A stretch of 64,000 bases of DNA, taken from positions 7,350,231-7,414,230 of the forward strand of contig NC_134033.1 of NCBI RefSeq assembly GCF_964204645.1, read 5' to 3'. The position numbers were made by a program, and so were the translations under genes. Within the stretch, counting starts at the first letter, position 1. Each line of letters starts with the position of its first letter. The stretch is from Tubulanus polymorphus. Its lineage: Eukaryota > Nemertea > Palaeonemertea > Tubulaniformes > Tubulanidae. Positions 1-10,862 of the stretch are shown here, piece by piece. Under the pieces are notes generated by a model. It worked only from the letters and a program-made list of their open reading frames with translations, did no database searches and had not been told where the DNA came from.

Positions 1-136
1 TATCTTTCTCAAGAAAGCCTGATAAATTGACCCGCCAGGTAGCCTATGATTTTTTCATTTGAAAATTCAAAAAATATATTAAAAATAGATGGAAATGATC
101 AATTCAATTTGAAGTCAATATTACTTGTCTTCACAT

Positions 137-1158
137 AGACGAATGAAGCCATCTATGGATGAATTCAGATCATCACGACATTGGTAGCTCAGCAACATTT
201 TTTTTTTCTGCAGAATTGATGTCTGGCATATTCATCACACTATCCTCCCACTTTTTAAACCATTTCTGTACTTCTCTTAGCTGGTTCAGTCGAGGGTCAT
301 GGCTATCGGTGATAAGTTGCCTGTCGAAATATATAACATTTATTAAAAATTATCATCATTGTTGTTCATCCAACATTTATTACATATTGCATTCTGTGTG
401 ACATCTGTTGACCAGACAGAGTTCGCCATTGATTTAGATAATTAATGCTGTTCCAGTTTTAATTTGGTTCAATTGGGGTTTCACTTAAGATTATCAGATT
501 CCTGAGATCGTTGTTTGGAGAAAGAGAAAAGTAGCCATCACCTGTCATGTGAGATGTCAACCAATACTGCTGTGTGACGTAGAAATTCAATACCACCATC
601 TAGAAACTTGCCATTTCGCCTTTACTTTCCTAAAAAAATAACATGTGTTATATTGATTGTGCTTACTTAAAAAATGCACAGGCCTATTGAATTATTGAAA
701 TACAAAACTTACTTTGAACTCCAACATAAGCTGTAACATATCCTTGTCGAGGACCTCCTCTGCCAAGTGATTTCGCATTTTGGTGGCTTGATCAAGATTA
801 ATGTGTTCATCGGTCAGTCGGTAGTGTATTTGTATAGGATTTCGTCGATACCATCAAAACGCGTCCCGCCACATATCCCATACGATTTCGTTGCCATCAT
901 ATTTTAATTTTTTACTGCCACCAGTCTGACTAGAGTGTACTCAATTTCGAATTTTTTTCAGACCATGCTTTATGTCCATGATGAACAAAACTTTCGATTC
1001 TGGGTTTACCGGGTTGTTTGTTGCATAGTTCGATTCGCGGGGATGTTGTTTAAAGTGAATGTTTAAGAATTGGCGGTTAGTCAGCGCTCCGTCAAGACTG
1101 GTGTGTATTTTACTTGAAAGCCGTAGCAATCAAGCTGGCTAATCGCATCCCAGAATAG
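137..1158 (-). pseudogene. 3' half of a P-element/THAP9-like transposase gene
   Basis: This is the C-terminal part of a P-element-family transposase, a DDE/RNase H-fold enzyme that cuts and pastes DNA transposons. It continues from 8,390-10,059 and is separated from it by the LTR retrotransposon. Reading down the minus strand I see the strand after the first catalytic Asp (1,158 to about 1,100), a segment with SLDGALTNRQF and FIMDIKHGLKKIRN (941-1,129) that fits the family's SDGA and DPPHLIKTTRN blocks, then a helix-rich block ending at a GT donor (exon end 713). A short exon follows (629-542), then DPRLNQLREVQKWFKKWED near 250-303. The gene is broken: one base is out of frame near 1,105, two TGA codons lie between 713 and 941, and there is another shift near 195. 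The family assignment comes from recalled motif order. A host-domesticated copy is possible but unlikely given the breaks. Confidence 0.72.
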
Positions 1159-2420
1159 TGATCCACAGCTAGATTTTCGTAGTAACTGAAAAATGTTTCG
1201 TAGTATTTAGAAATGTTCTTAATGTTGTTTCCGTATGCGTGGGGGTTACGTTAAAGCCGTCAGACAAGAACGTACTAGTAGTAAGAATTACGAAAGTTCT
1301 TGTTTGATGCTTTCATCTACCAACGCAAACCATAAATCAGTCTATAAACAACAATTCTTTCTCGGTTCTTCTGCTGTGAGATCTGGCAAACATTCAGAAA
1401 ATCTTTATATAAAACTTTTAAATAGTTGGAACCATATTTGGTTGGGTCGGAACAATGGAGTGTATTTATAATGAGGCTCGTGAAGGGATCACGCTGATAC
1501 TTGATGATATTCCCGGCTACTTTCCGTAAAAGGAAAAACCGGAAGTTTAGGAAGATGTGGTTGTTTTGCTTATCCTGTATTAAAATAGAATTAGTTAAAT
1601 TGTAGATAAAATAATTAGTATAAGTATTTCAAATAATTTAAGAATTGATAATCAATCACAATGTATTCCGAATCGTAGTTAATTATAATAATTAAAAAAG
1701 AAACAATGAATTTGTACTGTAATTAGAAAAGAAAACAAAGTTTTGAAAAGATATTTAATTTGAGTAATCTAGATGTTGTTTAAGAACAAATTGTTAATAA
1801 CCGCTAATGTTTTAGAAAAATTAATTTGTGTTAAATGTTAAAACTAGCTGTCTGAAGTTTCTGTTGTCTGTATGCGCTCGTTGGTAATTCACAGACAATA
1901 GCTGCTCTCTCAACAACGACTAGCAAGGAGTGAGTAAATCACAACGCGTCATGACAGGAGGGTTGGAAGGAAAAAGTTAGTTTAGCAAATCAGTTTTGAA
2001 AATAATTTTAGATCAGCGAATCATTAAGGCCAAATTCTATATGACCAAAACAGTCATGACAGTAAGGTTGCTGCTCCTTGCCAAAAGTCGAGTGGGAGAG
2101 TCGGTATTTTAAGAATGCCGATTCTTTCTATAAAAGGGACCCGCATCTTGAGAGAGCAGTCAATCGGGAGAATCTGTACCTTAGTAAGACGAGTGTCGAC
2201 AGCAGGACAGGAGAAGCTTCGGAACGATAGGGATTCATATAATAGGGATTAGGAAAATCATTCTCAGGTTCAAGGTAAATAAAATATATTATCTTCAATA
2301 TTATCATCCGGTATTTCAGTTTATTCATTCGGATTTGTGCACGGACACGTTCTCTCGCCAGGGCCTTACTCAAGTATTTTATAGATAACGATTAAAGAGA
2401 GGATTGTGACCGGTGTATCA
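1159..2420 (+). repeat. 5' LTR
   Basis: 1,262 bp, same length as the 3' copy. It starts TGATCCACAG and ends GGTGTATCA. It contains the TATA box and polyadenylation signal listed separately. Short open frames inside (for example 1,235-1,471 plus and 2,128-2,373 minus) occur identically in both LTRs and show no sign of being genes. Confidence 0.9.
2129..2283 (+). promoter_or_regulatory. LTR core promoter (TATAAAAG) and AATAAA signal
   Basis: TATAAAAG lies at 2,129-2,136, so transcription would start about 25-30 bases on, near 2,160. An AATAAA lies at 2,278-2,283, giving a short R region within the LTR. The same pair recurs in the 3' LTR at 8,098-8,105 and 8,247-8,252, where the AATAAA would act in 3' end formation. 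The start point is an inference from spacing. Confidence 0.6.
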
Positions 2421-2421
2421 C

Positions 2422-2439
2422 TGGTGCCGAAACCCGGGA
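2422..2439 (+). other. Primer binding site for tRNA-Phe
   Basis: TGGTGCCGAAACCCGGGA starts two bases after the LTR end. It is complementary over 18 bases to the 3' end of eukaryotic tRNA-Phe (acceptor stem pairing with 5'-GCCGAAA plus CCA). The position and 18-nt match are typical of LTR-element minus-strand priming. Confidence 0.85.
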
Positions 2440-2591
2440 AATCAATATCTTCGGTTTACGATAAACTTTTTACATTAATTGTTTAGTTTTGTTCAAATGG
2501 TACATATCTTCGTATGCTCCCACTGTGGTGCGAAGAACGCATTTTCTAAGAAGCGCCGCGCTACAACCAACCCAACATTCGGAAAGCTATT

Positions 2592-2956
2592 GTGGGAGTC
2601 GAACCCACCTCAAACGAAAACATTTGAAATTCCGGTGGAGTTTTGGGAACCATTGTGGGATTCGAACCCACTGCCAACTCCGGTCGTCCCTGTTGAGACA
2701 TTGCGGGATCCGAACCCGCGAAGTGCACGACCATTTGAGATTCCGGAGGAACTTCGAGAGCCGTCGTGGGATTCGAACCCACCACTGCACGCTCATGTGT
2801 AATACCGGAGGAGTGTCGGGGACCTCTGTGGGATTCTAACCCACTCGCCATGCAGGTCGACACCGATGGGGCTGCACTACAGCCATTGAGGGGTTCGAAC
2901 CCTCCACCTTGTGAATTGCCAAAACCGTCCAGCCAGGATGGGGAATCGAACCTACA
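2592..2956 (+). repeat. Array of seven tRNA T-arm-like hairpins in the retrotransposon leader
   Basis: Seven short inverted repeats of the form GTGGGATTCGAACCCAC begin at 2,592, 2,655, 2,703, 2,766, 2,828, 2,888 and about 2,940, spaced 48-63 bases. Each has a 5-bp stem around a TTCGAA-type centre. Stems vary in compensating fashion: GTGGG/CCCAC, GCGGG/CCCGC, GAGGG/CCCTC. They read as the reverse complement of tRNA T-arms, which is why conceptual translations show the familiar spurious peptides (GIRTH, GFEPTT). The array lies between the primer site and gag, where packaging and dimer signals normally lie. Confidence 0.75.
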
Positions 2957-3024
2957 TCTGTTTTTTGGGTTGGAAATTTTAAAAAAAATGTAATTTTAGA
3001 TTAGTATTCGTTTAAAGATATACA

Positions 3025-4146
3025 ATGTCGACTGGAGGGGAGACGACGTACGGTGCGGGTGGCTCACGGGAACGATCCGCTGTAAGCAACGACACTGTTC
3101 TGCAGGCCCTCTCTGGCCTTCGCGAACAGGTGGACACAGCCACGGCGTTCATGAATTTCTCTTTGCTCCCTAAATTTACGGGACGAGACGACCAGTGCGT
3201 CTCTGATTGGTTCAAAGGATTTGACCGTTTGGCCGATCTAAGGGGTTGGAACGATGACGCTAAAAAGAAACAGTTGTATTGGTTTTTGGCTGGCCCGGCC
3301 CTAATCTTATTTAATGATCTTCGAATTGATCAGGGAACCGATGCGACCGGTGGCAAAGTTGTCACTCCCTGGGAAAATATTGTCCGTGCGTTTTGCGCGC
3401 AATTTAGCCCCACCTCGTGGGCTTTGGTCAAGGAGTCGGCTTTGACGACGATGCGACAGGGGGAGACACAACCGGTCGATAGGTTTGCGGAAGAGATTGA
3501 TCGTGTGGCCTCGAGTTTGAAATTTTCGGACCACCAGAAAAAGATGTTACTAATTAACAACTCTCGCCCTGACATCTCTGTCTACCTGTTGTCACAGCGT
3601 CCGACGACATTTAGGGATGCATGGGAGGCAGCCAGAATGGCGGAGCATATCGAACAACGTAAAGCTCTGTCGTCTCCCAAGGTATCGCAAATTGGGACCG
3701 AACCAAATAAAGCGATGGGTGATGTCATGACTGAGCTACGGGACATGTTCCGCCAAATCATGGACACACAAAAGTCTACCCGAACTCAGCGGAATGATAG
3801 GGGTACTTATTATAGCGAGAACCGTCCATCACAACGGTCACAAGATGGGCAGGTGGTGTGCTACCAATGTCACGCCCCCGGTCATTACGCCAGGAATTGT
3901 CCGTCTTGGCGTTACGACCAACAAAGGTCACGGGTCTCGCCACACCGGGACGCATTTCAGTGTGATAATCGCCGTCCCCAAAATTCTGGTAGGGGTCAGT
4001 TTCGGTCACAGAATCTTGGGCATGATTCCCAAGGGGCTAATCGTACATTTAGTCAGGGAAACGACCGGAGACCTCATCCTATAGACCGACAAGGGTGGGG
4101 TCGCGCAATGGATGGTCAACAGAGCCCTCGCCCGATTCGGCGATAA
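3025..4146 (+). CDS. gag: Gag polyprotein with CCHC zinc knuckle
   Basis: A 373-residue Gag-like protein that would form the virus-like particle and bind element RNA. Residues about 45-215 look like the retrotransposon capsid domain, with many helices and a FTGRDD...W..GFDRLADLRGW segment typical of Gypsy-type Gag. Residues 279-292 (CYQCHAPGHYARNC) are a CX2CX4HX4C nucleic-acid-binding knuckle. The tail is basic and rich in Arg, Gln and Ser. The first ATG gives a compact protein with no N-terminal signal. The next frame overlaps by 51 nt in a different phase, so Gag-protease would be made by a frameshift or by re-initiation. The frame is intact. Confidence 0.85.
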   Translation: MSTGGETTYGAGGSRERSAVSNDTVLQALSGLREQVDTATAFMNFSLLPKFTGRDDQCVSDWFKGFDRLADLRGWNDDAKKKQLYWFLAGPALILFNDLRIDQGTDATGGKVVTPWENIVRAFCAQFSPTSWALVKESALTTMRQGETQPVDRFAEEIDRVASSLKFSDHQKKMLLINNSRPDISVYLLSQRPTTFRDAWEAARMAEHIEQRKALSSPKVSQIGTEPNKAMGDVMTELRDMFRQIMDTQKSTRTQRNDRGTYYSENRPSQRSQDGQVVCYQCHAPGHYARNCPSWRYDQQRSRVSPHRDAFQCDNRRPQNSGRGQFRSQNLGHDSQGANRTFSQGNDRRPHPIDRQGWGRAMDGQQSPRPIRR

Positions 4147-6020
4147 TGAGTGATTTTTGGTGGGATGACAAATATTCGGGGTATCATAGTTATGATAATG
4201 ACAGTCCGGTAATTGATAATTATATTTTTGATGATGTTGATGATTATTTTGAGGACGATAGGGATGATATATTTGACATGTCATTTGATCAGGGCGACAT
4301 GCTAGCTGATTCAGTTGACGATTATTTTGGACCTGAGGAAAACTGTACTGCGTATTACTTTCATGACAATGAGTCTCTGAATTTAGATAGGTTTGCCGGC
4401 CATCACACTCCTTCATGGGGTGCTGATGACGTTTATGACATTCAAGATCGTAACTTTGGGGATAGCTGGAGGGACAATTCCCAGTTGTCGTTAGATGGAA
4501 ATTTTTATATGGATCAGGGATCCAATTTTGAGGACATCTGGAGGGACAATTCCCAGTTGTCGGCTACTTACGAGCATATAAAAAGACACAGGAGGGTTAC
4601 GTTTAGCGATCCGGTTAAATTGCAGGAGGTACGTGCTGATATGGCGTGCTCGGGTGACAATATTAGTATTGATAGGTCACACCCTAGAGGGGTTAATGGT
4701 CCGACGGATTCGGCAGAAGATGACCTTTTTAGAGATAGGAAGTCTCATTTAGATTGTCACGAAGGCGCTTTTGATCAGTATAGGTACCCAGCAACCTCCG
4801 AATCAGCAATACAATGTGATCTTGTGTCATCAGGTTCAAGTAGTAGTAATAATTCACGATCGGAATGTCTTAATGATCAGAGTAATATGGAAACTATTTT
4901 GTCAAAGATATCTAGTCAGGAGTCAATGTCGGAGAATTTGTGTCACTCGTTTGAAAGAGGACAGAACTTTCCTGTCACCTCAAATGCCAGCAGTTTCCAC
5001 CATCCAGTTGGGGATGGAATGTCCCATGAACAGGACAGAGGTCAAGTTGTCCTCACGTCTAAACCGATTATGCCAATCTTCGAAAATGTTGGGATAGGAG
5101 ATTCGAACTCCGATTGTCAACCAACTGTTCACTGTCAGGAACAACTTCCACCTGTTACGACGACTTTAGGTGACACGCCAACCAACGACATAGGGTCCCT
5201 TTCCAGTCAGAACAACACTATTGGACAGGAGGCTTATTCCCCGTCAATCATGGCAACTGCCGCCAACCGAGTGACTGGTAGTCATTCAGGGACACCGTTA
5301 AACATTTTGATTGATACGGGTGCCGATATTTCTGTAGTGTCAAACAATTACTTCATCAATCATCCTCAGATATCGAATGGCCCTTTGCAGGAGGGACAAT
5401 TTCAGTCCGCCCGTGGGGTAGATGGTACTAAGTTTGATTTAAAAGGTGTTATTTCCGTAGATTTTGTATTAGGAAATTTGGACGTGTCACATTCTATGTA
5501 CGTGGTGGATGGAGTCACCTCGGACTTCATTCTCGGAGTTGATTTCCTGGAACGAAACCAGGCAGTTATCGATTATGCTAAAAAGGCTCTCTTGTTGCCA
5601 GGCGCCGACATAATTTACTTTAGTAATGATGTCATCTTGGGGAAATCTTCGTCGGTTAAAGTCACGCGTATGACTGTTATTCCCCCTTCATGCGATGTCA
5701 CCGTAGACCGTAAGTGGCTAATTGACAAGTCTCAGTCATCGATTGCAGCCTTTGAGCCTGTACATTATTTGAGAATGCGTGATCTCATGAGCGCAAGGTC
5801 AGTTGTTAGCGTCATGCCATCAAGGCATAGGCTTCGAGTCACGAACCCTACGTCACGACACGTCACCCTCTTTGAAGATACGTGTCGTAGTGATTCGTGG
5901 ACAGATGGGTGGTCACTTGACCGATCACTCAAAACAGAGGCGAAGTCAGGACAGCTTCCTCGGCCACCGGAGGTGTCTATCACACATGTGGAAGACCCTC
6001 AGACGTCAGACGAAATTTGA
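4095..6020 (+). CDS. Aspartic protease (retropepsin) frame with acidic N-terminal region
   Basis: A 641-residue frame overlapping the end of gag in another phase. Residues about 20-160 are very acidic and aromatic, with a duplicated WRDNSQLS block. Residues 160-390 look disordered. The protease follows: LNILIDTGADISVVS around residues 403-416 supplies the catalytic Asp in DTGA, with a flap region and an ILGVDFLERNQAVIDY segment near 480 matching the second half of a retropepsin. It would cleave Gag. Normally the same frame continues into reverse transcriptase, but here it ends about 120 residues after the protease with a genuine stop and no RT follows. The acidic domain is not something I recognise. 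Confidence 0.8.
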   Translation: MGSRNGWSTEPSPDSAIMSDFWWDDKYSGYHSYDNDSPVIDNYIFDDVDDYFEDDRDDIFDMSFDQGDMLADSVDDYFGPEENCTAYYFHDNESLNLDRFAGHHTPSWGADDVYDIQDRNFGDSWRDNSQLSLDGNFYMDQGSNFEDIWRDNSQLSATYEHIKRHRRVTFSDPVKLQEVRADMACSGDNISIDRSHPRGVNGPTDSAEDDLFRDRKSHLDCHEGAFDQYRYPATSESAIQCDLVSSGSSSSNNSRSECLNDQSNMETILSKISSQESMSENLCHSFERGQNFPVTSNASSFHHPVGDGMSHEQDRGQVVLTSKPIMPIFENVGIGDSNSDCQPTVHCQEQLPPVTTTLGDTPTNDIGSLSSQNNTIGQEAYSPSIMATAANRVTGSHSGTPLNILIDTGADISVVSNNYFINHPQISNGPLQEGQFQSARGVDGTKFDLKGVISVDFVLGNLDVSHSMYVVDGVTSDFILGVDFLERNQAVIDYAKKALLLPGADIIYFSNDVILGKSSSVKVTRMTVIPPSCDVTVDRKWLIDKSQSSIAAFEPVHYLRMRDLMSARSVVSVMPSRHRLRVTNPTSRHVTLFEDTCRSDSWTDGWSLDRSLKTEAKSGQLPRPPEVSITHVEDPQTSDEI

Positions 6021-7127
6021 TACCCGTATCGGATGTGTTGGAATGAGACCGCCGAAGATACGATAGCACTAAGATGGAAGAATGCCTTCTTCTGTCAACC
6101 GCAATAGATGTTGATGGGTACCCCCCTGATAGTGACCATATGGAGATGGGGACTTGTTGGGAGGTATCCTGAAACTCTATTCGATGCAACTGACTGTTTG
6201 AAAAACCAGCAACTGGTATGCTCTGGCCGAGATGGGTGATATTAATTCACCGATTCGTCAATTAACGAGGAAAAAGGAACAACTATATACAGCCTACAAC
6301 AACGATCTAGGGCGTTGCCGTTTCAACGGGATGGAATTATGCTCGATGATTAGTCATGCGATTCTGGCCATTGTTAGTGGTGTTTGTCACTCTCGAAGAC
6401 CTGTTATATACTCACAAACTTAAGTGATGAAGGGTGGACAAAGACACCTGGCCAATGCGATACGAAATATGAAGAAAAGTGATAATTTCCGTAGACATTT
6501 TAGCGGAGTAAAGCCGAGTGTGTTCAAGATGGCTCCCGTGTAGTTACATTAACATTCGATGGAATGTTGTTCGCTCAAGCCGTAAGATGCGAATACATTA
6601 CTGTTCCGTTTCTATATTAACTGTGGAGAAAAGACTCCGATATAGTAACCGTAGTACTATAGCGTCTATGAATAGCGAGCAAGTATCAGCTGAACATAAA
6701 TGCGTTTTGCCGTACTATCAACGTAGCAGTACGCGCTGCGAGGAACTGCGGTGGATGACGTCATTCGTCCGTCCATGACGTACTTTGTTGTGTCTGGTAG
6801 CTGTTGCGTCACTTCGCGGTAAATTCTAAACTCAAACTGTGAACTGTTTTGTGCTTAACTTTCGACTGTTTAGTGTGCGGGGACAGCGGTCTCGAATGAA
6901 CTTTTTTCCGATTGGGTATCCAGAACTTTAAATACGGTTTTATGATAAACTATATCATGAACTTTAATATGCGTTGTAGTGTCGAACTCTAAGAAATAGT
7001 TACTCGTTATAATGAATTGTTTACTAATGTTCTTTTTCAGGATTTGTTCTAGAGGTATCAGCGGGATATTCTCGAGTTGGTTTAAATTCAAAATTTCGGG
7101 ACGAAATTTAAACTGGATAGGGAGTGT
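6021..7127 (+). other. Non-coding tail of the LTR element where pol is missing
   Basis: 1.1 kb between the protease stop and the 3' LTR. I find no RT, RNase H or integrase motifs in any frame, only short frames (6,232-6,423; 6,518-6,778). The last 20-odd bases before the LTR include a purine-rich GGATAGGGAG stretch (about 7,114-7,124), a weak candidate polypurine tract for plus-strand priming. Confidence 0.6.
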
Positions 7128-8389
7128 TGATCCACAGCTAGATTTTCGTAGTAACTGAAAAATGTTTCGTAGTATTTAGAAATGTTCTTAATGTTGTTTC
7201 CGTATGCGTGGGGGTTACGTTAAAGCCGTCAGACAAGAACGTACTAGTAGTAAGAATTACGAAAGTTCTTGTTTGATGCTTTCATCTACCAACGCAAACC
7301 ATAAATCAGTCTATAAACAACAATTCTTTCTCGGTTCTTCTGCTGTGAGATCTGGCAAACATTCAGAAAATCTTTATATAAAACTTTTAAATAGTTGGAA
7401 CCATATTTGGTTGGGTCGGAACAATGGAGTGTATTTATAATGAGGCTCGTGAAGGGATCACGCTGATACTTGATGATATTCCCGGCTACTTTCCGTAAAA
7501 GGAAAAACCGGAAGTTTAGGAAGATGTGGTTGTTTTGCTTATCCTGTATTAAAATAGAATTAGTTAAATTGTAGATAAAATAATTAGTATAAGTATTTCA
7601 AATAATTTAAGAATTGATAATCAATCACAATGTATTCCGAATCGTAGTTAATTATAATAATTAAAAAAGAAACAATGAATTTGTACTGTAATTAGAAAAG
7701 AAAACAAAGTTTTGAAAAGATATTTAATTTGAGTAATCTAGATGTTGTTTAAGAACAAATTGTTAATAACCGCTAATGTTTTAGAAAAATTAATTTGTGT
7801 TAAATGTTAAAACTAGCTGTCTGAAGTTTCTGTTGTCTGTATGCGCTCGTTGGTAATTCACAGACAATAGCTGCTCTCTCAACAACGACTAGCAAGGAGT
7901 GAGTAAATCACAACGCGTCATGACAGGAGGGTTGGAAGGAAAAAGTTAGTTTAGCAAATCAGTTTTGAAAATAATTTTAGATCAGCGAATCATTAAGGCC
8001 AAATTCTATATGACCAAAACAGTCATGACAGTAAGGTTGCTGCTCCTTGCCAAAAGTCGAGTGGGAGAGTCGGTATTTTAAGAATGCCGATTCTTTCTAT
8101 AAAAGGGACCCGCATCTTGAGAGAGCAGTCAATCGGGAGAATCTGTACCTTAGTAAGACGAGTGTCGACAGCAGGACAGGAGAAGCTTCGGAACGATAGG
8201 GATTCATATAATAGGGATTAGGAAAATCATTCTCAGGTTCAAGGTAAATAAAATATATTATCTTCAATATTATCATCCGGTATTTCAGTTTATTCATTCG
8301 GATTTGTGCACGGACACGTTCTCTCGCCAGGGCCTTACTCAAGTATTTTATAGATAACGATTAAAGAGAGGATTGTGACCGGTGTATCA
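7128..8389 (+). repeat. 3' LTR
   Basis: 1,262 bp, matching the 5' LTR base for base wherever compared. It ends GGTGTATCA and is followed by the second TSD copy ATAG. Confidence 0.9.
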
Positions 8390-10059
8390 ATAGGATATAG
8401 AGGTCTGTCGCTGATGCCTGCGCTGTGGGAAAATTAGCGACAAGAAATCTGAACCCGGATAAGCCAATAAACTCTAGCTGCAATACATATTTGGCGAGTT
8501 CGCGATCCCTGTTCTGTTTTTTAATTATGCCCAGGTTATTGGGTTCTTCGCCCATATCAACGAAACCAATTATTTTGAATTTGTTACCGTCTCTGACCGT
8601 CTGAATTGTCGCTTCGATGCTCACTTCGTCGAGTATGAGGCCGCCGATGTACCCACCATCACTTAATTTTAAGCGCTCAGCTTCATTTCGCATCCACTGA
8701 AGATTTTCTTGTTGAATTCCTGGTTCGTGCTTTATCGAATTTTTATACAAACGGAGCAACTGCTGCGAGGGCATGACCAGGAATCCGCTGTTCCGGAGGC
8801 TTTCGTATGATTTCGGACTTCGAGCCCATATCGATAGACATTGTCGTAGAAACTCCTTGTCCCAGCGATGTCCACGGCTGTCATTCAATTTTAACGCTTT
8901 TCTGTGTTCGTTAATCAGAGTTTTCAGTGCATCTGAAATGATAAAGGGCCGTATTAGAGGCTTTTTTACATTATCAAATCTTGTATTTTTTAATCTAGGC
9001 CGGGTAAGCCTCATTTATGTAATAAAACTGTGCACTAAGGCCAATTACAACCAAAGGAATTTAATTTTCTAATAATTCAAAGAGTTTTTTTTCAAAATGA
9101 TTAATTACCTGGTGCATTTGGGAATATCGTGTCCATTATTTTAATAACATCTCCCTCGTTCGATAAGTCGATGCTGTCCGACGATGTCGTGGGCTCGTAC
9201 ACCACAATTCTACTACATGGACAACAGACGTGAGACGATTTATTCACCAAAAACGACAAAACTCTCTTGCACGATTTCGTTCTTAGGGACAGTTGATGGT
9301 CAGAGCCACACATGACATTTTCAACCAGCACACTACGGATCTTAGTAATATTTGGTTTAACTTGCCTCTACATAGTTCAATTTTTTCGACTATTAACATT
9401 ATAGCCCTCACGTCTTCAATTGAGGAAAACGTGTCTTTTACGCGTAACGAATTTAAATCGACTTTGGCATCTGTACTACTTCCAATATGTAGGCTCCAAT
9501 CAAAGTTCTTAGAGAATTCTACAATTTTGCAAACTTTGATGCTGTTAATCACCATAGATGTGTCTACTTCCAATGAAACAGTGTCATCATTTGCACTCAT
9601 TTTGTAAGAGCCGTAAGTATTTTGAAACAATTGCTGTAGCTCCTTTAAAACATTGTCACGTATTAATCTGGTTTTTGGTTCGGCTGCTGACAACGACAGA
9701 TTTTTGTAGAAATATTGCCGGGTATTTCCAATGCCTGGTCGAATTATTTCGGTTTTTGGAAATAATGCATGCATAAATGCACCGAACACTTTCTTGTCAC
9801 ATGGCTGTGTTTGTTCTTCACGACAGTCGTGCTGATATTTATTGAAAAGTTCGTCAACTCCTATCACTTCTGAGCCGGCGAAAGTGACATTTGCGGCCAA
9901 CCTGTGTAAAACAATCACTAAAATAGAAATCGCCCCTCTTTGAGGAATTTTTGGTTTGAAAAGATAAAGTCTGGAAGATGCTCCGTACGTAAGCCTACAC
10001 AATCCGACTATTATCGATACTAACCAGGAAACAGCCATGGATATCAGAAGCCCAGTCAT
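8390..10059 (-). pseudogene. 5' half of a P-element-like transposase gene with an RFX-like winged-helix N-terminus
   Basis: Minus-strand exons join in frame through canonical sites: 10,059-10,025 (MTGLLISMAVSW), 9,901-9,109, and 8,932-8,390. Exon 2 first encodes a segment (LFNKYQHDC, later FGAFMHALFP and IRPGIGNTRQYFYKNL) resembling the RFX winged-helix DNA-binding fold rather than the THAP finger of classical P elements. Exon 3 encodes the RNase H core: GGLILDEVSI carries the first catalytic Asp, then GFVDMGEE, then ANFPTAQASATDLYI. One frameshift lies near 9,310-9,330 inside exon 2. The LTR element cuts exon 3 at 8,389/8,390 and the frame resumes in phase at 1,158. Domain naming rests on recognised motifs; a search is needed for the winged helix. 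Confidence 0.72.
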
Positions 10060-10862
10060 CTTTCAGCGTGGTTTCACTTTACCAGCTGTCAAATCAAATT
10101 TCAAATTCCCCGCGGTCGGCAACTTAGCACGGAAATTTCCGGAAACATCCGATCATTAAAAAATCATTTCACCGCTTAATTTACTTATACACAGATCTCA
10201 AAAAACAACTACGCACCTTACTATGGTTGAGTGATTTGCTGATTTATTTTTTGGCACGCATTTTTAAACTTATTTTTTTAAATTATATTTATTTTGGACC
10301 TATCAAAGGTTATTTTGGCCTGCAAATCGTGACTGCTGTCACGTGACTCGACTTGCGATGAACGTAAACAGATCGAAAGCCGATGGTCGACATTTTTTCA
10401 ATTCTCTCGAGAATTTGTGCTCGTAACGCCTCCGAATGTTTAGAAATATCCTGAAATCACCATCGAGTTGAAGGATAAGACTGTTGTGCGTCGTTTGATG
10501 TATGGTTTGTGGTGTTTAATGCGTGAAACGGACAAGATCTCCTCAGTTTAATGCGCGCACTCGCCTGTAAATCGCGTCGAAACATTTGCCGTGCTGGGTT
10601 ATTTTGGCCGATATTTTGGAGGAAAACCGCGATTTCGATGTGAAATATTCATCGTAGAGCGATAGTCATAGGCTCATTGAAAAAAGTAAGTCTTCTAGTT
10701 TTTATAAGAGTTTATTTCGTGTAAATCGGTTGAAAATTCGGGAAATGACAGTCGATTGAATTGAGAAGGTAATGTACAGATAGTCGATTTAGTTAGCTCC
10801 CTTTTCTTTTTTATACAGGGATACTGGTATCATCCATTCATTATCAAATTGTGACAAGCCCC

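Larger units (their letters stand above)
1159..8389 (+). mobile_element. Non-autonomous LTR retrotransposon (Gypsy/Ty3-like, gag-protease only)
   Basis: The element is 7,231 bp with 1,262-bp direct LTRs that looked identical wherever I compared them. LTRs begin TG and end CA. The 4-bp TSD ATAG (1,155-1,158 and 8,390-8,393) flanks it. The order is LTR, tRNA-Phe primer site, long structured leader, Gag with a zinc knuckle, a second frame with a retropepsin, 1.1 kb without a gene, LTR. I see no reverse transcriptase, RNase H or integrase, so it would depend on a partner element for pol. Matching LTRs and an intact TSD mean recent insertion, yet the target gene was already decayed. Codon use is less AT-rich than in the Polinton genes. 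Superfamily is inferred from 4-bp TSD, Gag type and retropepsin. Confidence 0.85.

Noticed and set aside
2479-2993. Overlapping plus and minus frames with WESNPP/CGIRTH/GFEPTT peptides
   Set aside because: These are translations of antisense tRNA T-arm-like hairpins in the LTR-element leader, a well-known source of spurious proteins.
6021-7127. Degenerate reverse transcriptase in the LTR element tail
   Set aside because: No YxDD, no RNase H or integrase motifs in any frame; the region looks non-coding rather than decayed pol.
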